A stretch of 64,000 nucleotides of DNA from Sycobia sp. Sy_11. Taxonomy: Eukaryota > Arthropoda > Insecta > Hymenoptera > Epichrysomallidae. Below the pieces are notes generated by a model. It was given only the letters and a program-made list of their open reading frames with translations, ran no database searches and was not told the origin of the DNA. The stretch spans positions 3,984,001 to 4,048,000 of the forward strand of contig JACCIC010000014.1 of assembly GCA_018907035.1 (NCBI GenBank), read 5' to 3'. Within the stretch, counting starts at the first letter, position 1; the number at the start of each line of letters is the position of its first letter. This document shows, piece after piece, positions 52,195 to 64,000 of the stretch. The translations under genes were made by a program, and so were the position numbers.

Positions 52195-52928
52195 ACGATG
52201 CACTCGGAAGGAAAATAAGGAGAAATTCAGCGGGGAGCGCGAGGCATATAGTTATGTCTGATAGTGTGCGCCAATCGTCAGCTGACGATGACGGCAGATG
52301 GCGAGACATGCATGCGCATTGGGAGTTCGAAAGAGGAATACACTGCTCAACACGTGACGAGCACGTGACCTGCAAGGCGCGTAGGTTCAAATTTGCCGGT
52401 GTCAATGAATAAGTAGGCTATATATTGTTTTGAATGTCAGACAAGCGTGTGTATTTCAATCTCAAAATATGAAGGTCAATCGTTTAATGAAACTTCACAA
52501 GTATATTTGCTGCGATTGAGCGTCAGTATCATAGGTTTACCGATATTTAATGATCGATGCTTAGAACATTTCAATTTATAAATAGTATTGAACTACGTAA
52601 TCCTGCTTTGTTGCATTACTAAATATACATTGTCTAAGTTACATATACTGATAAAATGTCACGAATACGTTTCATTTAATAGACATTCTAATTTATATTT
52701 TTATTATTATATATAAAATAAAATGAAGTAAACGAGAAGAAAATGAGTTTTTATATAAAATTTTATATTTTTGAGAGATTCTTAGTTTTGCTTATTGAAA
52801 TAATTATTTTCAATAAGGTGGTCTTGTCGAGTGAAAAAATTATTTAAATTTTTTAAAGCTTTTGTATAAAGGACTTGCATATAATTTATCTGGATTATAT
52901 ATGCATTCTTAAAATCTAGCACTGAGAA

Positions 52929-52931
<3 letters not shown>

Positions 52932-52982
<51 letters not shown>
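52932..52982. repeat. (TA)n microsatellite
   Basis: TA run of about 50 bp. Confidence 0.97.
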
Positions 52983-52984
<2 letters not shown>

Positions 52985-54937
52985 CTTATTTCTTTCGTCC
53001 TAAAACTAGCTTATATGATAAGAATTTAGCTCATCCTCAATCTCAAAATAAGCTCATTACCGGAAATCCGATGCAAAATACTCTTAAACAGAAATAATCA
53101 TAAATGATTGATTTTATATAATCTTTAAATCAAACCGCTTTACACAGAGGATTTGTAATTAATCATTTTTCTACAGTGATTTTCTTTATTAAGATTAAAT
53201 TTGATTACTCCCCTGTCCAAATTGCTGTTGCGTGAATGCATATTTTGTACTAACCACGTAAATCCAAAGAAGTTATATTCTCGCGCAAGTGTATAAAGTT
53301 CCAAAATCGAAGAGATCCGTATCTTAGAATGTGTAAATTACGTAAAGATGAAAAATGGATCGATTTAATAATGAAGTATAGAAAGAATGAGTAATTCTGG
53401 TAATGCTGAAGAAAAGAATACGTGTATTTTTTCACATTAGATATTGCGAAGCATATGATAAAAGCTGCCGATAAATCGGTGTTGGATTTTTACTATTTTC
53501 ATCATGTATATAACGAATATTGATCTTTAGGCTAAAAAATATCTTCACGATCTGCAATATACTACAGATTGTGTTTTCTACATTTTTGCAAAGTAATATT
53601 TTTAAACATCTTGTGAAAACAAAACTGCAAAGATAAAATGATACGTGTGAGCTGGTCTTTAAAATGCTGCTTACATTGAAGTAAATAATTTGATAGAGAA
53701 AATTATACTTATAATTCGTTTTGCTTTCACCTTCAGTAATTTAAATGAAGTTTCCTTCAAGACATTTGAATGAATAGGATGAAAAAAATTTTAACAAAGA
53801 AAGTTCGTTGATCTTCTGATTAAATAATATTCGAAAACTTATGTATAAGATGAAAGTCGTTTTTAACTTTTATTTTAAGATGATGTCAAAACATTACTGT
53901 AATAATTGAATACTGTATATAATTTCAAATTTTGTTTTACTAAAACTAATTTTTTTCTATGAAAATTCTTTTCATAATATTAATAACTTCAAGTAATGTT
54001 TATGTATACTGCGATTATAATAGAAAAAATCACGACTGTGTTGCTAAATACGTATGGAGTTGGAAGGTTCAAATGAAGACCAACATAAATTCATTTCACA
54101 GCGAAAAGTAACATAATTCACAAATAGCCGTGAAAATTAGCACAGGTTTTCATTTTACACGTTTGCATTTTCAATATTCAGTGATCTAGATGTTATTTTT
54201 AAATCTCCGCTGGGAGAATAATTTTTTATAATTATCAGTTTAACTCTATGGATAATTTCACAGATAATATGTACTGGAAATGTAATAAGTAAAAAAATAC
54301 CATCGATACGTTTATATACCACTCATAAATAAATAAAAAAGCATTTTTCAGTAACATAACCAAGTGCTTTAAAAAGAATTGGCATATTGTTTAGTAAAGT
54401 ATATAAGGATATATAGCATTATTAGTAAGGGCATTTACATGAATATAATATAAAATGATATACATTCTATTAATTAATAAACAAGATATTCTAACTGTGT
54501 TTCTATCGCAGATGAGTTCGTTTTCTCGCACCTTAATTATAGAAAGTGTATAACGGATTTTATTGAAACGTTTTCTCTGATGGTACTACTGCCTAGATAA
54601 ATGAATGCAGAGTCATCGCAGTTACAAATCTCATTGTGTCTATGTATGTATATATATATATATAGAATTAAAAGGGAAAGCATCAGCCAAGTATATATCT
54701 TATAGAGCGCGAAAGTCGGCAAGGTGGGGAATATCAAAACCCTATAGCCATATTATAGTCATATATAAATCAGTATTTCCTCTATATGCCACTTGTAAAT
54801 ATTATACGCAGCTGCACATTGACATCGTTGGAATCTGTACTCCAATATGTATATATATATATGTATATATATTCGGGGGAGCAGGGTGCAGTTCTCGCAA
54901 AATCAGGTCGCATGACGCAATGCGGTATTTGCACACG

Positions 54938-54939
<2 letters not shown>

Positions 54940-54995
<56 letters not shown>
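54940..54995. repeat. (TA)n microsatellite
   Basis: TA run of about 56 bp. Confidence 0.97.
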
Positions 54996-55728
54996 GAGTA
55001 ACGTAAGCGCGCTATTGAAGAAAAGATCTTGAAAATCGAGGAGCGCACAAAAAAGGGGCGTTGCAATATTTTGAGGCTCAGACTTATTGGAAAACTGTGA
55101 TGTATCAAGGGCGGATCAAATGGAGACCATTGAGGCGATTCCCCAACAATTCACAAATTGTTTGACAAATACTGGGATTTCTTAGGCAATTGTCTAAAAA
55201 TAGTGGAAAATGAATTAGAGTTATATGAACTTGAAAAATTGGATATGCAGTGAGCTCACAAAACAGATAATCGTTCGTACATTATTGTTATCCGCTTGAT
55301 TATTCATATTTGTAGTTTTTTTCTACAAATTTTAAATACTCTATCAATATTGAAAATCATCCTAAAAAATTAATTGGCTGCGTTAAAAAATTTAAGCAAA
55401 GTCTAATATTAATTTAAGTAAAGTCTAATCTAACACGCACACGCACACACGCGCGCGCGCGCGCTCGCACAGAGAGAGATAGAGAGAAAATATGCATCAA
55501 TTTTAAGATTTGATATTATATAGGATAATGCGTACGAGATGTAGACGTAAATATATTTTTTCAATTGAACTGAAAGCTCTAATAGCACTCTCCAAAACAT
55601 TTTGGATTTTCTGATACGTTTTCTTCCGGAACGGTGCACTTCTGATCGTGCGATCTCATTTCATCTCGCAACGCTTTCTTGCGGAGACTGAATAATTGAC
55701 GGAATTCTTATATGAATAAATGGAAGAG

Positions 55729-55730
<2 letters not shown>

Positions 55731-55780
<50 letters not shown>
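55731..55780. repeat. (TA)n microsatellite
   Basis: TA run of about 50 bp. A CA/CG/GA mixed repeat lies 250 bases before it (55435-55486). Confidence 0.96.
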
Positions 55781-55784
<4 letters not shown>

Positions 55785-57184
55785 TTTATTTTAGAAGGAA
55801 TATCGCAAAGGACTATAAATATCTATAGAGCGGCTGTGACAGAAACGCGTATAGATTCACGAGATGACTATTGACATTTTTGTGTTTTTTATAAATAAAA
55901 AATTTCCATGTCCATGTTCTAAATATTTTTTTGTCGCTTATATTTCGAAAAAATTAATTTTCGAAGAAGAAATGTGGACAGAGCTTCCATGCAATCGTCA
56001 CGTCTACGACCGTGTAATTCAAAGTTCTCTTCTGTAGCAATTAAAGTGATGAGACATTACAGCGGCACATCAAAAAAATTGATCTGAATTTTTAACGAAA
56101 CTCATTTATTTGTAAATTTATTGAGCCGCTAAAACCGAATCTTGAGATCGCAGAGCTTGTGTATACGAAAAAAATCATGAAAATTGCTCAAAAAGTCGAA
56201 GAAATGCTAATAATTCGTGTTAATAATTGTAAAACAATTCGGCATAAATTTTCTAACCTCGGCAAGTTACATTTATTATGTATTTTGATACCCTGAGCCC
56301 GTTTTTCATAATTGCTCAGCTCTGTTACAAGGAAATTAGCGAAAATCGCAAAAAGCCGTATGTTATAGCGTGTATAAAATGCATTGCTTACTTATACTTT
56401 TGTCTCTTATTTAACGAACTCTTATATTATCGAATGATCTATATAGCGGGCTCCTTTTTCTTTTCACTATACTGTTGGAATCGTTCCTTTTATTTAGCGT
56501 CCAACAGATTATAATTAATCCCTCACCTTTCTGGGTACCACAGTTTCGTTTTACTTACGTCTATAGGAATCGTTCTCCTATTGTTCTTCGCTGTCATCTC
56601 AAGATTTTGAGTAAAGTAGTCATGATGCGAAACCTGGAAGTGCATTTTTAGATTCATCAAATCACCAAACTTTTTAAAATTCTTCAAGAAATATTCAACC
56701 AAATTTCAATCATCAGCACTTTTTTGATTGCCCAAAAGATTCTGAGATTTTTTTAAAACATAGCCATACTGGTATATATCCATACATCTCCTTATCATTC
56801 GTTTGCTTAATAAAGTTTTCATCTTTTAAAAGTGTCGGAATTTCGGAACCATCGAAAATACCATCCTTAAATTTTTAACCAATGATAGAGGGACAGTTCC
56901 GGTCTAAATACTCAATACAGTTGTCATTTTTATCTAGAACTTTGAGATATTATTGGGTCACTCTGAGTTTCATATGATAGAGGCGATAGCAACATTTTAG
57001 AGGAATCCATCAATGATAGGCGTACGACATATTTTTTCTTAACATATATAGTGATTTATTCTATATCTACTGCCCCATCAACTTAAAAAGATTGTATTTT
57101 ATATTTAATAATATTATATTATTCCAAACAGCGAGTACTTATGACTCAATCGGTATAAGAGAGTATTCCACAGACCGTGAATCA

Positions 57185-57188
<4 letters not shown>

Positions 57189-57246
<58 letters not shown>
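57189..57246. repeat. (TA)n microsatellite
   Basis: TA run of about 57 bp. Confidence 0.97.
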
Positions 57247-57248
<2 letters not shown>

Positions 57249-57965
57249 CGCATGAGATTTTGTTTTTTCATACATTACTTAATTTACTTAAATGGCAACA
57301 TTATATTAAGATCATTAAAATTATAGGTGATAAGCAGCTATATATATTCTACGTTTTCATAAACTTAGAATAAGTAAGTTAGAATAAAGTAATTTTCATT
57401 AATATATAAAATATATGTGTAATCTATAGATGTTGAATTATATACTTATTAAATTGGAAATTTTCACAAATACTTTAATTAGTGTTATGATATTAATACA
57501 ATGTGTTAAAATAAAAATTTAAACACATATTTGATTTTTTGTATTATTAAATATCAATTTAATTCTATCTACAATATTCTTTACAATCGTCTATTTTTCA
57601 ACGGTTTACTTGGAACCGTCAACGATGTATAGATATTTCATAGCTTTTATATATAAATGCGTACGCACGCATACTAACATGTACACACACCCGCCGCGCA
57701 TCTTAATTTCTACCCGTCAAATAGAGGAATATTAGATAGGGTGTACAGCCGGCATATCTATATAACTCTATACAAACACATTGAATTCCCGCCGGGTTTC
57801 CGGACCCTCCTCTGACCAGCATAGCGTGCCTATGTAGTAGTAGTCAGTAGTAGTATATATATGTATCTCCACAACCCCTAAAAATCTTTATGGCGCTAGA
57901 GGAGCAGGATCGAATTTTTCGTCGCCCACTATATATACATATATACATGTATACAAGCACTCGCG

Positions 57966-57966
<1 letters not shown>

Positions 57967-58002
<36 letters not shown>
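57967..58002. repeat. (CA)n microsatellite
   Basis: CA run of about 36 bp within a GC-richer island. Confidence 0.96.
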
Positions 58003-58007
<5 letters not shown>

Positions 58008-60305
58008 TACGCGTGTTCGCAAATTGTATAATCTCCCCTTCCCTTTCACTCTCCCGCACTGTCTGAGGGGGGTGTGCGAAATATTCGGTTCCCCCGTGCG
58101 ATAAGACCGGGCGTGCCATCTCGCCAAACAGATAATATGAGAGATTTTGCGCTAATCTGTGGAGAAAGGAGCGATTTAGCTTTGTAGATTGTATAATTGT
58201 AATCTGCAATCTACGCGTACAGTGTTGAATGATGGTATATATGTAATACCGCTTCGTCGTGCGCCTATCCCCCCCCCCTTGCCAAATAGTACCATTAAAT
58301 GCGTCGTGTATAATAAATATCAAAGAATATTACGTGGGAGTATGTGTTGAACATGGCTCTAAAATTGCACAGGAAGAGAGGCTGAAGCGTTTAGGGATAA
58401 AGGCTCGAGAGTATACGATGGTTAGCGCGTATAATGAAGAAACAAAGTGGACTTTTTTTCGAGGGAAAGCGTATATAAAGAATAGCACTGCCCTTATTCC
58501 TATCTATATATAAAAATACGATGACAGATACGTGGATACGCGCGGTTACTGCCTTCCCAAAAATACGTACACGTAATTTTGCTCTTTATTGCTACATAGC
58601 TCTGTCTGTTTACGTTTTTTACCCTCGGATGCTGATTGAGAATATTTGAGTAACTTCAGACGAAAATTGAATTTTCATGGCGGAATCCATATCCTGTTGT
58701 TTGTTACATACAGCTTTTCGATTAAAACAATATTTTTGAAGAAAAAAATGAACGATTCTGTAGGGATTGGTAAACTTCCCAAATGTATCCGTATTCGATT
58801 TTAATAAAAAATTTGTATAACTATATTGTTTGGATTGCTCATTACGAATATCGTAGTAAAATAATTAAATGAAAAACAGATAAAAATCATTGTGTATAGA
58901 ACAATTTTAATATACACAATAATATATGTTTTAAATAAAAACTCTACTTATATATACAATAAAATAAATAAGTTATGTTCTATACATTTTATTTTTCGAA
59001 TTTCGAATTTTTATAAAAAATAGAATGAAAAATGGAATGTTCAAAATAAAATTTAGTCAAAAACGTTGTAGACAAGTCAAGGATATATTCACTAAGGATT
59101 ACCACGAATCTGGCTGTGAGATCTTCAACTTTTACCGAATTATTTTTGGAACTTTTCTCATGTTTTTCGAAATAAAGATAAAACACGATTATTTTAGGTT
59201 TCTTTCGCCATGACCACTCAATTTCTACAAAAAGCCGCTAAGATTCGTAATTAGCACCCTAAAACATGTATAAGTCTCTAGAAATTCTTAGCAAAATTCA
59301 GTGCGACAGTACTTTTCGGAAGTTTATACAAAAGAGGATATTTAAATCAGTAAAATTAAAAACATTATTATTCTTTATAGGTTTTTCATTTTATAGTTGG
59401 AAGTAGAATTGATCAATTTTGATAAAAAATGACAAAATTACAAATTTTGACAAAAAATATATGTTTTTTAACGGAAATCGGAATGTTAAATGAAATGTTA
59501 GCGACAAATAAAAATAAGTCCAGTTATTGAAAGAATAAAAAATCGTTTAGATCTAAGCATTTTTATTATTTCAGGATAATCCAACAAATAAAAATGTTAT
59601 TACGAAAAAAATTCATTTAAATTCTAAAAAAATCTTACTTATGCTGAACGTCGATTTCTAGAATGGGATTATACACTGATTTTTTAAACTATCTACTAAC
59701 ATCGCTTCATAAATGTGTGGAAAAAAAAATATCGAACTTATTTATGAAATATTTCTTTGAATATATTTTTGTTCCGGAAATAACAAGCTAAAAATGCTTA
59801 TACCTTTGTCAATATTTTATATGTTTTCGAACTAAAAATTGTACCTTTCTTAGAATACTAAGGGTATATCGAAAATGTAAAAAAATTAATTTATTAATCC
59901 AAGTTATACCAGATTATATTAGTATATATAAGATTAAAGTATCCGCTTAGTTCACCATCATCTACATTTTGCTATATATTTTTTATAAAACAAAATAAGC
60001 ATTATCTTCTAAGTTATTTATAAGAAAACATTATTATGTTCAAATCTGTTATTTGTAAGTTCAAAATATATCTTTAAATACTATAAAAAGACTAATCGGA
60101 TTGTGATGTGCAAAACAATCATTTCTTGTTCTGGCTCAGCTTTATAGATTGATTATCATATAACTGCTATATACATATGTTACTTTGTTAATAATAGAAT
60201 AGAATAGTAAATATATGTTTAATAATCTGTCAGTTCCATAAGTACCTCATTAAAAATGTATAATAATATATATTATTTACCGGACAGCAGCAATATTTAT
60301 AATGA

Positions 60306-60347
60306 ACTATGCATACTATATATATATGCATACTATATATATATGCA

Positions 60348-60395
<48 letters not shown>
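60306..60395. repeat. Tandem 16-bp units running into (TA)n
   Basis: Three copies of a GCATACTATATATATA-type unit followed by a TA run of about 45 bp; looks like repeat expansion from a TA core. Confidence 0.93.
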
Positions 60396-60397
<2 letters not shown>

Positions 60398-63300
60398 CAT
60401 ATTATTTCAATACTAACTTTTCTTTTAATAAAATCTCGTTATTTTATTGAATACGTTATTACAAAAGTAGATATAAAAATAATACTTTCTTTCTTTCGTA
60501 TAAATTAATCAAAGAAATGTTTACATGTATCAGTAGATTGATAACAATTTATTATTAATAATAAGTGAGGCATAAATTGTTCAAAATGAAAATTCAACCT
60601 TGATTTAAACTTTATAAATATATGTCCGTACCTTAGATTTACGATCAATACTTCATTAATTTACAAGTACAATATCGGTTTTCATCTCACGACTGAAAAA
60701 AAATGGAGATATTATTAATAATTGTTGTGAGAAACTAATGTGATATATAAAAATAGATTTTTGAAAGAAAAAAGAAAATTATTTTATGAATCATATATAT
60801 ATATATTCTAGTACATCAGCCTTCAATCACACGGATTTGTTTATATATATTAAAATATTGAATCATTATACAAGGCGCAAATGAAATATAGAGAATAATA
60901 AAAAAAACGAGTGTTGAACAAATGTTCATTAACAAGGGAAAAAGTGACGCAACTGCTTTTATGACAATTGAAAATTGCAGAAAGGAAGCTCCAAGAAAGC
61001 CGAGGAGTATATATACGCAGGAAGGAGAAGCGCCGAAGCCAACGTGAGAAAAAGAACACACACACACACAGGCACATTAAAAAATAAAGAAGCATTGAAG
61101 GAAGTGTAAAGTATATCAATGTGCACGCATTTTGCCTCTGACAAAAGCCAATTCCCGAAACGTATTGAGAAAGGTTTATTATAATAAGATGCACAAAAAA
61201 GGAGTCTCCGTCCTTCAGAAAATGTTGCGTATTATTGAATATTGTGCATTATATGAATTATATGGGAAATGGACGACTTACGGAAATGACTTACATATGG
61301 CAGGTTTCTATATATACTTAACTATGTAATTACATATATATGTTAGGATATTGGCTTGTATCTGCTTATATTATATATGTCATTATAATATTTGAAAACG
61401 TAATCGACTAAGAAAAACGGATTCTTTTCAGATACTGCAATTTTAAGAGATTTAAGATAATTGGTATCTTTGATGTGAATAATAATTCTTATTTGGTAAA
61501 TATTTGTTTTTTTCCGTTTGTTCTTTAATTTTGAAACTCATTTTTTTAATTCGAATTGCGATATTTTAACAAACTTGTATATATCCCAATATGTTCCATA
61601 GTAAATTTTATGTACAGTATATAACATAATCGGAAATCAGAATAAGATTATACTACTGAATATTCTGTCAATAATTTTGTCAAATTTCGAGCAGGATTAA
61701 ATTTTCATTTTTAAAATACACATGCTTTCATTTATAATTATAACTTCCTTGTTATAATTAATATTGCATGCATATATACGTTATACCTGGCGTTATGCAG
61801 ACGCAGAAATATAACGACATTTTCTTCAATTCGCGATTTCATAATCGCGATGCATGAAGAAACCGGTTAAAAACAAATGAATATTTAAATCAACTATCTT
61901 ACTATCAGTATCGAAATGACATTTGTTATTATCCAAAGCTACATGCGTATAACATTAAAATTCATTTGTGGAAATTTGAAAAATTTGATAACATCCAATA
62001 AAGAAGAATATGCGAAATTTCATTGATGATGTGGAATTAATAATCTTTGATTTTGCAGGATTTAAATACTTTTACTGATGGTACTGTTCAAGTTGTATAT
62101 ACCCTGATACTGAGAGACAACTTTGAAAGCCCGTTTTTAGACTTTGTCTATGGATTTTTTAAATTAAAATCAATACGCTAGCGAGCTACATTCAAATATG
62201 ATAAATAGTTTTTATTATAAATTTTTTATCTATGTAAGTCAAAATATTGTACTTTTAAAAAAACATTGTTATGTGAACTAAGATCTGTATAGCACATTGC
62301 CAATTTTGCGATAACAAAACTAAGTTATTAGATATGCTTGAAACTCAAAAAAGTAACACGATTCATAGTTTTTCCTTAAAAACTATAGAAAATAAAAAAA
62401 CCACTAGTTCTTATAGTATAATCACCCTTCTACTCGGTATTTACAGACCTTTGCTCATACGAATTTTCTTAGTAGGATAATAAATTGCTAAACGTAATAT
62501 ATATGCACGTATAGAACATGTAATATAAACAATAAAAGTCAACAAGCAGCCGAGATCGAGGATCAGGAGAGGAAGTGAAAAAGAGAGTAGCGGTGAGAGA
62601 GGGGCTGCAGGAAGAAAGAGAACAGGACGCGTCTATATATATGCATGGCTGCTGTGCGCGCACTGCGCGCAGCTGAAATCGCAGCTCGTGCGCGTTTGCG
62701 ATCGATGCGATAAATGGATGCGTGCGATTGGTAGTCGCGGAAAATCGATGATGAACCAGCACGGGGGGGCACCGGGCACCCTCTCCGAGGCTAAAACCGA
62801 CACTCGCATACAAACGCGTCGTCGCGTGCAATATATATAGGTATATCTTGCGCTTATAATAAAGCGAGAACCGAGATATGAGGACGATCGAGAAGGGAAA
62901 ACGGAGAGACCGTTTTACACACACATTTATCAATAAAAGTGTGAAGAGGACCAACGGTTATACATAATCAAACATGTACTGGCTTGTCCGCTTGCTCGCC
63001 CGCGCGCGCGCATGTGTATAATAAATGCAAATTCTGTAATACTTTCGCATAACATAATATTATATACTCTGTAAATAAATAATTGAGAACTATCAGAACA
63101 GATGCTAGGATAATATAATAATACTTTTGTGCAAATATATTAACATTTTGCTCACGTATGCAGTAGACTTTGCATCGAGCATTGCATTTAGACCGCGCGA
63201 AAATATATAGATCTTTTATTTTAATTTTTATCCGTATTTAAAAATTGCAATTCTTATAGAATAATATTTTTATTTTAACTTTCATGAAAACTTTTTTTTT

Positions 63301-63534
63301 AGCAGAAAAGATAACATTTATACGGAGAAATGAATTATAGATCTTTTCGGAGCAATTTCAATGTTTATTTTCAGATTCATGGAATAGCAAGAGGACAATA
63401 TTTACTAAGAAATAGAATTAGGAGAAATCATTGCGAGAATTCCACTTATACAGATGATGTACTTAAAAAAATACAAAAATAAGTAATAATACATTAGTGT
63501 TGGTGGTGTATGTGTGCGTGCGTGCGTGTGTGTA

Positions 63535-63554
63535 ATATATATATATATATATAT
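63535..63554. repeat. (GT)n then short (TA)n
   Basis: GTGTGCGTGCGTGCGTGT precedes a 20-bp TA run. Confidence 0.9.
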
Positions 63555-63785
63555 CACAGGAGCATCGATTACAATTTTTTACCTGGGGCGCCAAAACCCC
63601 CAAAACAATATGCACACAAAATACAACGGGGTGTACACCTATTTATGAACATGTACACGCGCTCGCTGCCGTTGGAGGGAAACCCCGTGCGGAAGCTTAT
63701 AGGGGCATGTATCATCGCCTCTGTGCACATGTGAACGCCGCGTGTATATATTTAAGTGCACGCGCTTTACGTAATAATGTGTATG

Positions 63786-63806
63786 TGCGCGCGCGCGCGC
63801 GCGCGA
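63786..63806. repeat. (CG)n tract
   Basis: About 20 bp of alternating GC within a GC-rich island at the right edge, followed by GA-rich sequence. Confidence 0.9.
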
Positions 63807-64000
63807 GGGAGATAGAGAGAAAGAGAGTGGTATACACATGCAGAGGGAGTACACGAGCGAACGTACACGGCAGACGGAATGGAGCAAAGACCGAATTATC
63901 GATTTTTAGGCCCCTTTATATTAAAAACGAGCGCGCGTTGCGCGCACTGTACGATGCTGCTCGCGTATGTTTGCGACGCTGCCCTCTGCCGCGCTTCGTC

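Larger units (their letters stand above)
49265..64000. other. Region of 14.7 kb with no recognisable coding gene
   Basis: Several GC-richer islands alternate with AT-rich DNA: about 49.6-50.0, 50.5-51.5, 52.2-52.4, 57.6-58.3, 62.55-63.0 and 63.5-64.0 kb. Each holds open frames on both strands, expected from composition alone, and none shows a domain, a start context with splice signals, or a familiar motif. They may be promoter or untranslated first exons of a gene beyond the right edge, or a long noncoding RNA. Microsatellites here are listed separately. I cannot support a gene call. Confidence 0.5.

Noticed and set aside
2036..60395. Many small open frames with Tyr-Ile repeats
   Set aside because: They are translations of (TA)n microsatellites.
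62469..62954. 161-codon minus-strand open frame
   Set aside because: No motif, residue mix follows base composition, and it overlaps another open minus frame.

Overview
This is a eukaryotic, insect-type nuclear window. It is strongly AT-rich, and its genes are split by short introns with canonical GT-AG borders. The protein content (a frizzled Wnt/PCP receptor, an 'approximated'-type DHHC palmitoyltransferase, an ODR-4 homologue, a FAM210B-like DUF1279 protein and mitochondrial aspartate aminotransferase) and decayed LINE debris fit an insect. I lean to Hymenoptera on remembered protein similarity, but nothing here fixes the species. There is no sign of bacterial, viral, CRISPR or operon organisation, and I recognised no tRNA or rRNA gene.

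Layout, left to right: (1) 22-1749 (-), 5' part of mitochondrial aspartate aminotransferase (five exons; the rest lies off the left edge). (2) 1750-7414, intergenic, with microsatellites, a hairpin element and a repeat unit that recurs at 47.6-48.2 kb. (3) 7415-15168 (+), FAM210B-like gene; its 6.7 kb first intron carries a 501-bp GC-rich exon-like block with compatible splice phases. (4) 15169-20783, AT-rich with no gene seen. (5) 20784-23499 (-), frizzled, complete in three exons. (6) 25488-28561 (+), ODR-4 homologue, complete in eight exons, divergent from frizzled across about 2 kb. (7) 32504-43523 (-), app/ZDHHC14-18-9-type palmitoyltransferase with two mutually exclusive C-terminal ends and an apparent reading-frame break in the distal one. 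(8) 44190-47600 (+), dead non-LTR retrotransposon holding a 107-bp palindrome, followed by a head-to-head inverted repeat and an unidentified broken ORF to 49264. (9) 49.3-64 kb, no recognisable coding gene; long (TA)n tracts and several GC-richer islands that could be promoter or untranslated exons.

The genes do not form a pathway. Frizzled and app both act in planar cell polarity in flies (Wnt/PCP reception; palmitoylation acting on Fat signalling), and they sit about 9 kb apart here, with only ODR-4 between them. Exon boundaries were read by eye from splice signals and phase continuity. Every multi-exon model adds up to an intact frame except the distal app exon.
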